Source: Acanthosepion pharaonis (Eukaryota > Mollusca > Cephalopoda > Sepiida > Sepiidae). From it: a stretch of DNA of 64,000 nucleotides. Each line of letters begins with the position of its first letter. Within the stretch, counting starts at the first letter, position 1. Shown here one piece after another: positions 54,786 through 64,000 of the stretch. The notes beneath the pieces were generated by a model. That model saw only the letters and a list, made by a program, of their open reading frames with translations, made no database searches and had not been told where the DNA came from. The stretch lies in contig CAHIKZ030002025.1 in the NCBI GenBank assembly GCA_903632075.3, forward strand, positions 173,501 to 237,500, given 5' to 3'. Made by a program: the position numbers and the translations under genes.

Positions 54786-56955
54786 CTGGACTTGTTCATG
54801 TGTCTAGCATTTTCATTAATCTGGGAATTTGGAATGAAACTCTATGTTCAATCTACATGGGTAAATTGGTCTCATTCAACTGTCTGTGCTTGAGGACATT
54901 TCAAAATCTGTTAATCTTTCCCTGTGAATTTATCCTTCTGATATCACTTTTGCTTTTCCCACTGAACAAGTATATATTCACTCACTGCCTGAGCCAGGAT
55001 TGGGTGCATGACCACTCTTGTAGAGTATGCGTGTGTAAAAAAATTCTAGTCATTAGTTTACAAGTATTTCCTTGGACTGGTGTCTTCATTTTGTTCATTA
55101 TAGTCACAATTATGGATTAAGCGTGATAGCCCTTGGACATCAATGTAACAAAGAATTATCAAGCCGGGTAAATTTGTAAATATTATTAATATAATTGCAA
55201 CATGGCAATATTGTAAACATTTTTTTTTTTTATTTGAATGTAAGACCTTTTATCTATTTATTTATTTTTTTTATTTAGACATAAGACCTTTTGTCTATTT
55301 TTTTTTTTATTCGAACGTAAGACTATTTTATTTATTCGAAAGTAAGACCTTTTGTCTTTTTTTAAATTTTACATATATACGAACATTTTGCATTTTGTAT
55401 ATTTTAAATCGGAATCATAACACGTATATAGTGTATTGATAGTGTTTTTTCTCTCGGTCATTACCATATATACATTTGTTTGTATATTATTTTTATTTTA
55501 TTAGTTTAATTGTCATCGGTTTTAAGTGATACATATAATAAATATAATATGAAGCTTCGTTAATACTTGATATACTCCAAGATCATTTCGTCGTCTATTA
55601 TATTTAATGACTTCAAATTTAAATCAATGTTAAGGAATATTATAGTGCTTATTGTACTTTTATTTTATTTTATTTTATTTTTTAATTTCATTTTTGTATG
55701 TACGGAAATATATATATATATATACACCATGTTTACGGACAATTATTATCTTAATTTTGCGAATACATCCAATAAAAGTTAACATGCAATAATGTTAAGA
55801 AACAGTCTAAACGATAAAATGTGATAATAAGGTTGAGTTTAAGTATCCCCGTCAAAAGAAAAGAAAAAAGTACAAATAAAATAAAAACGGCAAATAATTT
55901 AAACCATACAATACTTAAGGAGAAGGAGAAGATTTAGGAACATTAAGATTACCTCCTCAGTTATCCATCGTAACCGCAATCCACCGAAATAAGAAAAGAA
56001 GCCAGTCCCCACCACGGGCCATTTAAAAGATATTTTGCACACCAGATTGGTTGTTACAAACATCCAATCGAATGTGCGGAATATGTGGTCTTTCTTCCTC
56101 TTATTCTTTAAAAAAGCCAGAGTGGCTGTTAGCGTTTAGTTGGAAGGGGGAATCAGGGGTTGATCTCCCCTGATTGGGTTGATTTGGTGATGGGGAGTAT
56201 GATGTTGAAAGACTCGAAACTCCCTGATGAACCAAGTCAAAAACATCACTGACGACCCCCTTGGGCGCCTACTTAAAAGCGTATTCACGAATTACAATGT
56301 TTAATTAGGAAAGAAAGAAATAGCATTAAACTCAATACAAAATATTCCATCACCAAATTACAATTTTTTTTTTAAACAAAATATTCCTGCAGTATGTCAG
56401 GAAAGATGACTTGCCACTGATTTCATTTTCTCATCATCTTAGAATTCTTCTGATTTCTTGAGAAAGAAGTAAAGGTTGTCTATAAACTCTCTCTTTACAA
56501 TTTATTTTTCAGCATAGCCTCTCCACCTACTTTACGGTCCACGCACTTCTCCTATTGGTGTTGCAGTTTTCGTCCGATTGGTCAAAAAGTCAAGTATTTT
56601 TTTCATGATAAGGAACAGATGATAGACTGGGTCAAAACAGGAGAATAATGAAGGTGATCGTACATGTAAAAAAATACCTGCTAGAAAGCAAATCCATAGC
56701 TGCACAATGACGTCTAAATATAAGTATTTGTGGCTTATTTTAAAAAATAACATTTCCGTCTATAGACTTATTCACAGCTGCTTTGTGTATTTAAATCCTT
56801 GCATAATGTCATCTATGATTTTGTTAGAACTGCTATTAGAAATTGTTATACATATAAACCAACTTATGTTTTATGTATGTAAATAAAATTTAACATATTC
56901 AAGGCTATCTTTGATACTGTTTTTGGCAGATTTACCATTAGAGATTATAGAGATT
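54785..56955. other. No gene recognised; short ATTYGAAYRTAAGACC repeat
   Basis: At 55225-55360 a ~40-bp word (ATTTGAATGTAAGACCTTTT) repeats four times with T-rich spacers. 55900-56300 is GC-richer, with words such as CCCACCACGGGCC and GGGCGCCTACTTAAAAGCG, possibly an LTR or other repeat that I cannot name. 56540-56590 has CTCCTATTGG and CCGATTGGTC, two CCAAT-type boxes. No coding similarity. Confidence 0.4.
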
Positions 56956-56960
56956 GATAT

Positions 56961-57290
56961 ACAGGGTGTCCATAAAGTCTCTTTATAATTTAAAAAATAT
57001 ATCACAAAGGCAAGTGAGGAGATATCTTAATCAGATTTGTTCTATATTATCAAAGTTTTTAATCACATTGGAATTTTGTATTTCAGGTATTATGTTGATG
57101 AAAGAGGTACTGTTAAAAGAACTCTTAAAAAATGACTACTCTTCCAGAAAAGGCACAAGGTGTGTCATGGATTATTGAAACAAAATCAGATACGCAGACT
57201 CAGTGAAACTACAAAACTAACTATGGAAAAGATTCACCATCATGTCTGTCAATTCATGCATGAAATTTTTTGAAATTCATGTTAAATAAT
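56961..57290 (+). mobile_element. 5' end of a mariner-like element (ACAGGGTGTCCATAAAGTCT end)
   Basis: Begins TACAGGGTGTCCATAAAGTC, a terminal sequence typical of a mariner-like group. It continues into a coding start at 57132: MTTLPEKAQGVSWIIETKSD, TQTQ-NYKTNYGKDSPS, the N-terminal helix-turn-helix of that transposase group (EKAQCV.WF.ETKS...VQR.FR..YGR.PPS, family knowledge). Stops interrupt it within 25 codons. The rest of the coding region is not seen. Confidence 0.75.
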
Positions 57291-57354
57291 GGGAAGAATG
57301 AATGACCAACTGAGGAAAACGATTGATCAAATTTTTGAATACCATCTTGAAACT

Positions 57355-57690
57355 TCGTTGTTATAAAGTTTCTTTACATTTTAAAAATATATTACAAAGG
57401 CAATTGATAAAATATATATAATCAGATTTAATTTATATATACATAGTTATCAAAAGTTTTTCATCATATTGCATTTTTTGTATTTCCGGTATCCTGTTGA
57501 TGAAAGGTAATGTTAAATGAACTCTTAAAATGGCATATTCAAGAAAAGCACTATGTGTTTCATAGGTTTCTTTAAAATAGATATGCAGACTCAGGGAATA
57601 TATATATATATAACTAGATGGAAAAGAGTCACCAAATGTCTGTCAATTCATCCATAGCACAAGAAATTTATGAAAAATATAGTGTTAAAT
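57355..57690 (+). repeat. Tandem second copy of the same mariner 5' region
   Basis: AAAGTTTCTTTACATTTTAA ... ATTACAAAGGCAATTGA ... GGTATCCTGTTGATGAAAGG ... ATGGCATATTCAAGAAAAGC ... GATATGCAGACTCAGGG follows the order of 56970-57260. The offset is ~400 bp in direct orientation, so the 5' part of the element was duplicated in tandem. Confidence 0.75.
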
Positions 57691-58560
57691 AATGGTAAGA
57701 ATGAATGACCAAGAACATTTGAGAAAAAAATTGATCTATACCATAATAGTGAAGTATATAGTGTTGAAACAGGTCAATTTGGCCTTTTTCAGATAGCCCA
57801 CCATAAGAGGGGTATAAAACAAGAAAATCAAATTGTAAAGTGAAACAACAAATTTATATACATATAAATCAATTTAGGTCTTTACAAATAAAATTAATGT
57901 ATTTTGGTTGATACAAGGTCGTCAAAATATTCATAGTAGTCCTTGCAAGAATGAGTTTATGTGTACATAGGCAGGAATGTATGTGTGGATGTATGTATGT
58001 GTAAGCATTATCATAGCATAGGAATGTCCTTGAAGTAGTCACTCAGTCTTAAAATGTTCCATTAGTTTATCAAGTATAAAAGAGGTGAGGGAGAAAGGTA
58101 GAGATAATAATAACGATCGCTTGATGTTTGTCAAGGGATGTGTTAATATACTTGTCTCCTTCTCTGTGGTGACAGGCGAACTTACCCGTTTTTTATTTTG
58201 TTTGTGGGGCTTGAAAAGGTCATTTAGGAATTCACTCCAGGATATGATTCAGCCCTTTCCATTGGTTGATGAACAAACTTCACGTTGGCTTGTGAAAAGG
58301 TTCGTAAAAGAATTTGTTTTCTTAGAATTGAAGATTATTTGAATTTTGTTTTTAAATGTTTCCTAGTTTTCTATTGGCCGAAAAAAATTTGCATCAAGGT
58401 GCAAAATTTAATGAGTTTTGTTTTGGATTCACTTTTGCATGTGTGTTAAGCAAAGTTTGTAAATTTGAGTCTTTTTAATTTCTAACAAAATCAATGAGCC
58501 AGTGCTTAGCATTTGAATTTTAAATCTAGTTCTTGTTTTGTTCACTACAGATCTGTAAAT
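57690..58560. other. No gene recognised
   Basis: At 57758-57790, GTTGAAACAGGTCAATTTGG then CCTTTTTCAGATAGCC. On the minus strand this is a weak CTGAAAA-GGCC...GACC-GTTTCAAC box pair that recalls the hammerhead-like repeats but is too worn to call. An 85-codon plus frame at 58085-58342 is not recognised. Confidence 0.35.
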
Positions 58561-59710
58561 AGAATACCGTCTTGGTGTGCTTCATGCAACTAAAAAAAAT
58601 TCAGTATCTACTCCTCATTTTGTAACAGTTTCCACGTATTTGTCTGTTACTTTGCTTTTGTAATAAGTTGTTTTTAAATTGTAAAGAAACTTTTGGGTAC
58701 CCTGTATAACAGCTTCTTGGTAAGAAGACATGTTTTCATACTTTTTCTGCAAGGGAATCTGTTACGCTTCCTTCACATCCCATATATACTGGGTGTAACA
58801 GCAAAATTGTCCAAATCGTGTAAATGCTAAATTTGTATCTATTAGTTAAGCTTTGAACCATTGTATCTTAGAAATGATTAAAGATATCTTACTGGAATTC
58901 TCCGAGGTTTTTATAACACAGTTGGATTCTACTTTGAGCAATAAGAATTTATAATTACTCTCCAGGATTAACAGAAGAATTGTGTTGAAATCTATCTTAA
59001 ATGAAAATGACATGTTTATTATTAATTAATCATAGTTAAGAAATCGAGTATCATTTTGATGTACTTCATGCCCATAAATTGGTGTATTAAATTAGTTAAA
59101 AAAAAACTTCATTATCTACTCCTCATTTTGTAATAATTTCCACATATTGATCTATTCATTTGCTTTTGTAATAATTATTTTAAATTGTAAAGAGACTTTT
59201 GGGTACCCTGTATAACAGCTTCTTGGTAAGAAGACATGTTTTCATACTTTTTCTGCAAGGGAATTTGTTACGCTTCCTTCACATCCCATATACTGGGTGT
59301 AACAGCAAAATTGTCCAAATCGTGTAAATGCTAAATTTCCATTTAAGTTTGAACCGTTGTATCTCAGAAATGATTAAAGATATCTTACTGTAATTCTCCA
59401 AGGTTTTTATAACACAATTGGATTCTACTTTAAGCAATAAGAATGTATAATTACTCTTGGGGCTTAACAGAAGAATTGTGATGAAATCTATCATAAATGA
59501 AAATGACATGCTTATTATTAATTAATCATAGTTAAGAAATCGAGTATCATCTTGATGTGCTTCATGCCCATAAATTGGTGTATTAAATTAGTTAAAAAAA
59601 AAACTTCAATATCTACTCATTTTGTAATAATTTCCACATATTTGTCTGTTCCTTTGCTTTTATAATAATTATTTTAAATTGTAAAGAGACTTTATGGACA
59701 TCCTGTATAA
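58560..59710 (-). repeat. ~500-bp composite tandem duplication of transposon ends
   Basis: TTGTAAAGA(A/G)ACTTTTGGGTACC occurs at 58677 and 59186, with a related TTGTAAAGAGACTTTATGGA at 59678, giving units of ~508 and ~494 bp. Each unit joins the inverted end of the mariner-like element (GGGTACCCTGTATAACAGC) to the tail of the non-autonomous transposon (CTGGGTGTAACAGCAAAATT, GTCCAAATCGTGTAAATGCT ... GATATCTTACTGGAATTCTC ... ATTAATTAATCATAGTTAAG). Nested insertion followed by tandem duplication is the simplest reading. Confidence 0.8.
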
Positions 59711-59880
59711 TTATACTTACTGGAATTCTTTCTTTAACACAACTGGATTCTACTTTAAGCAATAACAATGTATAATTACTCTCCAAGCATAACAGAGGAA
59801 TCATAATGAAATCGATCATAAACAAAAATGACATGTTCATCATTAATTAATCATAGCTAAGCTCATGAAGGAAGTGAAAT

Positions 59881-59929
<49 letters not shown>

Positions 59930-60560
59930 CAAGGATCAATTTGCAACTTATTCAAGATGGTCTTTACCCTCTCTAACGTTCTAAATTTCTGTCCTGAAGT
60001 AAAAAGTTGCTTCACAGGTTTCACGTATGATTTAATTTTCAAGTCTTTTTCCACTGATCTTTGGACTGTCTTAGCTGAAACTCCTGTCTCATGTGTGAAA
60101 CATCTTATGGATTGAGTTGGATCTTTTCTAATTGATTTCTTTAGCTCTAATTTGAAATGATGATCCCTCTTTTTTTGTGACTGACTGATCCAGTTTTCCT
60201 CTCTACTGTTCCCTCTTTTTAAAACTTATTCACCGTTCTCTTGATGGTTCTTGAATGGACTTTGAAGATGAAAGCCAGTGTATGAATGTTGGTACCATTA
60301 CTGAAGGCCTGAATGGTCTTTTTCCTCTCACCATTGCTCATTTGGGAAGACAGTGGGGCTGACACAAAACGATTTTTACCTGTTATCTTTCTAACTGGAT
60401 GACTCAAAGATTTTTTCAGTGATTCTTATGACAAATGGTGTCAAGATGGCTAAACATTTTATCTGAAAACCTGAAAAAAAACAAAAAATATTAAACATTT
60501 TGTGGGATGGGATTTTTTATCCCATACTGTTACATGATTTGGACAATTTTATATTGCATA
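59710..60560 (-). mobile_element. Non-autonomous Tc1/mariner-type transposon, copy 3
   Basis: From the right end on the minus strand: AAAATTGTCCAAATCATGTA, AAACATTTAATATTT, then MSNGERKKTIQAFSNGTNIH and TLAFIFKVHSRTIKRTVNKF (60350-60220, helix-turn-helix). Then REENWISQSQKKRDHHFKLE, THETGVSAKTVQRSVEKDLK and LERVKTILNKL, and the tail with AATTAATGATGAACATGTC. A (TA)n run at 59885-59925 interrupts the junction zone. This is the best-preserved coding remnant of the three copies, and it also lacks the DDE/D domain. Its left terminus is replaced by a mariner-like end (TGGACATCCTGTATAATTA). Confidence 0.78.
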
Positions 60561-60589
60561 TGGTATATATGGATATATTTATATATTGT

Positions 60590-60800
60590 GATGATGAGGA
60601 TCCAATAATTCAATTCTTAGAATAGAACAGCTAGACTAATTACACATATGGCTTGATTATAGTGGTGAAATTTGTGAATAAAGAACGTTTGATTTAACTT
60701 TGTGGAAGAACTGAAACAGAGATCGTCTGAGGCAAAATGTGTGCTTTGGCTTTCAACTGACCTACCACAGATTTTGAATTGGGAGTTATCCTTCTTCTAT
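60590..60800 (-). repeat. tRNA-derived SINE (family 1), body fragment
   Basis: TTGATTATAGTGGTGAAATT, ACAGAGATCGTCTGAGGC and CCACAGATTTTGAATTGGGA, GTTATCCTTCTTCTA correspond to the first half of the 13800 and 34430 copies. The tRNA-like head is missing. Confidence 0.65.
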
Positions 60801-61120
60801 AACTGGAAAAATAAATAAATGTTTTTAATCTGCACTCCTATTTAACTCATGCATTTTAATTAAACAATATTAATTACATTTACCAGCTTAAATGTTTACT
60901 TAATATATTTACTTAGATAATGTTTAATATTTACTTAAATAAATTGTATCGATAAAAATAATGTATAAACAGAAAATATGTTAAGTAATTGTTGGACTTA
61001 ATCCATTTCATTATATGTTGTCATTGTTTATGTTAAGATATATTTTATGAGTAGAAATGATTGAATGAGAAAAATGATCGAGGATTGTTTATAAACAGTA
61101 ATTCAGACATTGCTAACCAG
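60800..61120. repeat. Dispersed AT-rich repeat (same as 14345-14650)
   Basis: ATCGATAAAAATAATGTATA, AACAGAAAATATGTTAAG, TTAATCCATTTCATTATATG and TAATTCAGACATTGCTAACC parallel 14440-14620 in order. It leads directly into the tRNA-like sequence at 61125. Confidence 0.7.
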
Positions 61121-61124
61121 ATGC

Positions 61125-61206
61125 TTCTCTGTAGCTGAATGGTAAAGCATGTCAGGTTAAATTACAGTTTCCCTATAGCAGTACAGGTTTGATTCCTGTC
61201 AGAGAA
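61125..61206 (+). tRNA. tRNA-like sequence, probably a pseudogene or SINE-borne (apparent anticodon TTA)
   Basis: 82 bases fold as a cloverleaf: acceptor TTCTCTG/CAGAGAA, 7 of 7 pairs; TA at positions 8-9; D stem GCT/AGC with a GG-containing loop; anticodon stem TGTCA/TTACA, 4 of 5 pairs; a 16-base variable region (class II size, Leu/Ser-like); T stem ACAGG/CCTGT, 5 of 5, with loop TTTGATT. The B box GGTTTGATTCC is good. Position 33 is G instead of T, and the loop-defined anticodon would be TTA, complementary to the UAA stop codon, so a working tRNA is doubtful. Its flank is a dispersed repeat also found at 14.4-14.65 kb, pointing to a repeat-borne tRNA relic. Confidence 0.45.
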
Positions 61207-61209
61207 TGC

Positions 61210-61604
61210 ATATTTTCTATGAAATTTTTGAACATTCAGAACAGTAAATGTAATTAATTTGCATTTAATTAAAACAGAATTTTTACTTAAAAAAGTGTAT
61301 ATAAAAATAACATATAAACAGAAAATACATTATATATATATAGTTGAAACTTGGATAAGCATGGAATAATAATAATACAACACAAAATGTACGTAAACAA
61401 AATGTATTGAAATCAAGGAAAAGTTACACAATATTTACAGTTAGTTTTTTTATATTCTTGGGAAGACTGTTCCTGCATAATGGGTTGACTAAATCGCAGG
61501 GATACCAGAGTCTCTCGATTCGAAATCTTAGAATTTTATTATTTCCCCATCTTCGGTACCAACCCATATTTATATATGTCTATATATCTTATGTATCATT
61601 GTAT

Positions 61605-61650
<46 letters not shown>

Positions 61651-62616
61651 CAGTATAAAAATCTTGAAAAACCTAGGATGACTCGTCAGTTTTAGAAACC
61701 TTTCGGAAAATTGATTCAAAAAAAAAAATATAAAATAAAAAATGAAAAAAAAAATAAAAATATCAAATAAATGCATGTCCGTTATTGAACAATAAAAAAT
61801 ATCTTAAAAATATTAGTCTAATTATTAAAAAATAAATTTTGATTTATAAAGAATTCAAAAAATGTAAAAAGTATCAATAAAAAAAGCAGATGGTAATAAA
61901 TAGAATAAAAAATTTTTTTGCCAGGAAAAAAAAAAATTAAGTTTTAAAATAAATGGACAAATTCAGGATATTTATATATATTCAATTTAGTTTTGAAAAC
62001 TAAATAAATTTTTCAAATTTTTTAGGGATTTTTATATATATATATAAAAAAGAAATTACAAGCAAATATATAATCTGTTCTTATAGATATTTTATTTTTT
62101 ACAAAATAGAATTCAATGTAAATTTTTAGAGCATGCCGTTATTAAATCAATTAATTTATAATATATATATATATAAAATATATATATATATATATATATA
62201 GTGCAGCTTATTCAAGCATATATTGTATTTAAAAATAGCAACAACGAAAATCTATTCTTATTTCATCATGAAAATAATAAGATTTGTATAGTACTTTGTA
62301 GTTTTGGGAGAAAAATAAACACAAAAATTTCCAAAATTTGGATATTTATTATGTTTTTTTCCTCAATTTAAACATTTTTCTAAAAAAATGAGCCATCATC
62401 ATTTTGTTATAATGAGAATATTACAATGGTGATGTTCACTAATCAAAGACAACATTCTTTTATATTTACATAGAAGTTTGCTATGCGATGATAATGGAAT
62501 AGCATGAACAACCCTCAAAAACATAATAGTTTAGACATGCTAAAGCCCATTAATAATATTAAAAAGTTTTGTTCATTATATATTAAAAAAACGTTATGTA
62601 ATTAATATATTATAAA

Positions 62617-62666
<50 letters not shown>

Positions 62667-64000
62667 AAAATAAAAAAAAAAAAAATTAAAATCTTTAGAC
62701 AACTGGGTTTGTAGATTAATATTCTTTAAATTTTTTTAAAATTATTATTCCATTTAAAATTCCTCAACTAGTTTCGACCAAATGGCCATCATCGGGAGGA
62801 AAAAAATTTTTGCTTGCTGGTAGCAATGAACTACAGAAATGAAATTTTATTTAAAAAACTTTTTATCATTTTTGTCTTTAGTTTTTAAAAATTTTTCATT
62901 TTTTAACATGAATCTTTTTTAACATTCCTTGTGTTGGTCAAAACAGTCTTGGAAAGTTTATTATTTTTTTATATCTGGATAGATACAGAAAATTATTCTG
63001 AAAAAAATTATTAACATCTTTTTTATTAAACCTACTGAGGGGATGTGTCTATTGTTTATTTGTTTTTGTGTTTGCTATTTGGTTATATTTTTAAATCAGA
63101 TTATATTTATATTTCTTCGTGTGTATTTTCGTGTAGGTGTGTGTTATCAATTTGGCTCATTAGGGGAGTGAGTGAGTATGAATTTCCATGTGAATATAAT
63201 TTTTCTTGTGTGTATAAGATGTGAGGCCTCCACACAATTTATTCAAGCATGTCTGTCTTCTGTGGGTGAAAATGTGAATTTTATAATTTTCAATTTCTTG
63301 ACTATCTTTTGATTAAAATATAAAAAGGCATTTAAAATTTTTTTTTGAGACGTTGTATCCTTTTTATTATTATTAAAAAAATATTAAAATTTATATGAAA
63401 TGAGCTGATAAAAATAATACTTTCATTAACAAAAAAACAAACATATGCACCACTCAAAATTACAGACCATTTTGAACAAAATGATAAATTTAAAAATTAA
63501 TAAAATCACCATTCCCAACGAAAAAACCATATCACGAAAACTTTCCAAAAAAATGATGACACAGGATTTCACCATAAACTTCAAAAGATTACATTTGACT
63601 ATCAATCAATAATATATATAAAAATAAAAATGGAAAAATTAAATAAAAAAGATCGACTTATGATTTAATATGACCTATTATTTTACAAATATGATTACAA
63701 TTAGTATATATCCTGAAAAATTTTAACAAATTAATTATATTCCCTAGCCTCCAAGTAAATATTATATTAATCCACAAATCATTTTATACATATTCTTTAT
63801 GCTGTAAAAGCAAACAACAAAAAATAATAGAATTTTGGAAGAATGCAAAATTTATTTACTAATGTCACTGTCCAAAAAAATGATTTTATCCATAATATAT
63901 ACATAAATGTGAATCCATTATTAATTTTTGATGATTATGTTTTTATAGAATGTGGTTTCTTTGAAGATATTTTTACAAAATGTTGAATAATAGGTTTTTA
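61210..64000. other. AT-rich low-complexity DNA with (TA)n runs; no gene recognised
   Basis: TA runs at about 61613-61647, 62160-62200 and 62621-62665, and poly-A/T tracts throughout. The ATAAAAATAACATATAAACA module occurs once more near 61300. Apart from the hammerhead-like motif at 62760-62801, I see no coding or RNA feature. Confidence 0.5.
62760..62801 (-). ncRNA. Hammerhead-like motif with 6-bp stem I
   Basis: On the minus strand: TTCCTC, then CCGATGA (CUGANGA with U4 changed to C), an unpaired T, stem II GGCCA/TGGTC, GAAA, then ACTAGT (minimal stem III), T, and GAGGAA, which pairs perfectly with TTCCTC. Order and spacing match the other hammerhead-like motifs here, including the extra base before stem II seen in the CTGAAGA repeats. 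Mutation of U4 should lower or abolish activity. Confidence 0.55.

Noticed and set aside
56205..56260. CGAAACTCCCTGATGAACC as a permuted hammerhead
   Set aside because: The two boxes are in the wrong order and no stems can be drawn that support a circular permutation.

Overview
This is AT-rich eukaryotic DNA made almost entirely of repeats. I find no intact host protein-coding gene. Very long (TA)n and (CA)n runs, several tRNA-derived SINEs, Penelope-like elements (PLEs), Tc1/mariner DNA transposons and many broken LINE reverse-transcriptase (RT) pieces suggest an intergenic or intronic stretch of an invertebrate genome. A cephalopod or other mollusc fits best. That host call is inference from the repeat mix, not from a marker gene.

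Layout: 1-6010 is a 126-bp satellite (A). About 6010-8080 is a word-by-word mosaic of satellite A and a second satellite. 8080-9960 is satellite B, with a period near 182 bp. Both monomers translate to the same C-terminal segment of a LINE RT, around a conserved YCCHIW motif, and relics of the likely source family lie at 44.6 and 48.3-49.6 kb. 10.3-16.6 kb holds microsatellites, one SINE and an RT scrap. 16.6-17.5 kb is an internally deleted DNA transposon, with sister copies at 27.9-28.65 and 59.7-60.56 kb. 18.2-20.7 kb carries two PLE remnants: a GIY-YIG fragment between inverted termini, and a longer RT plus GIY-YIG remnant. 21.08-22.56 kb is a decayed Tc1 element and 23.5-24.2 kb an internally deleted mariner. 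27.1-27.9 kb has PLE-like relics. 32.2-33.0 kb is a 98-bp satellite fused to a fold-back repeat. 34.4-35.4 kb has two SINEs in opposite orientation around a third tRNA-derived SINE that ends in a complete hammerhead-ribozyme motif. 36.6-38.55 kb and 41-49.65 kb are LINE graveyards. 40.36-40.80 kb is a palindromic array, 44.94-45.53 kb a MITE with internal tandem repeats, 50.7-51.65 kb a mariner relic, 52.43-53.91 kb a nearly complete Tc1 element, 53.98-54.78 kb an 87-bp satellite, and 56.96-60.56 kb nested mariner-like sequence. The rest, to 64,000, is low-complexity AT-rich DNA.

Nothing here works as a gene pathway. The themes of interest are (i) two neighbouring satellites built from the same RT domain, one with a codon-length period, (ii) hammerhead-like self-cleaving RNA motifs recurring in unrelated repeat families, and (iii) non-autonomous DNA transposons that share an internal junction.
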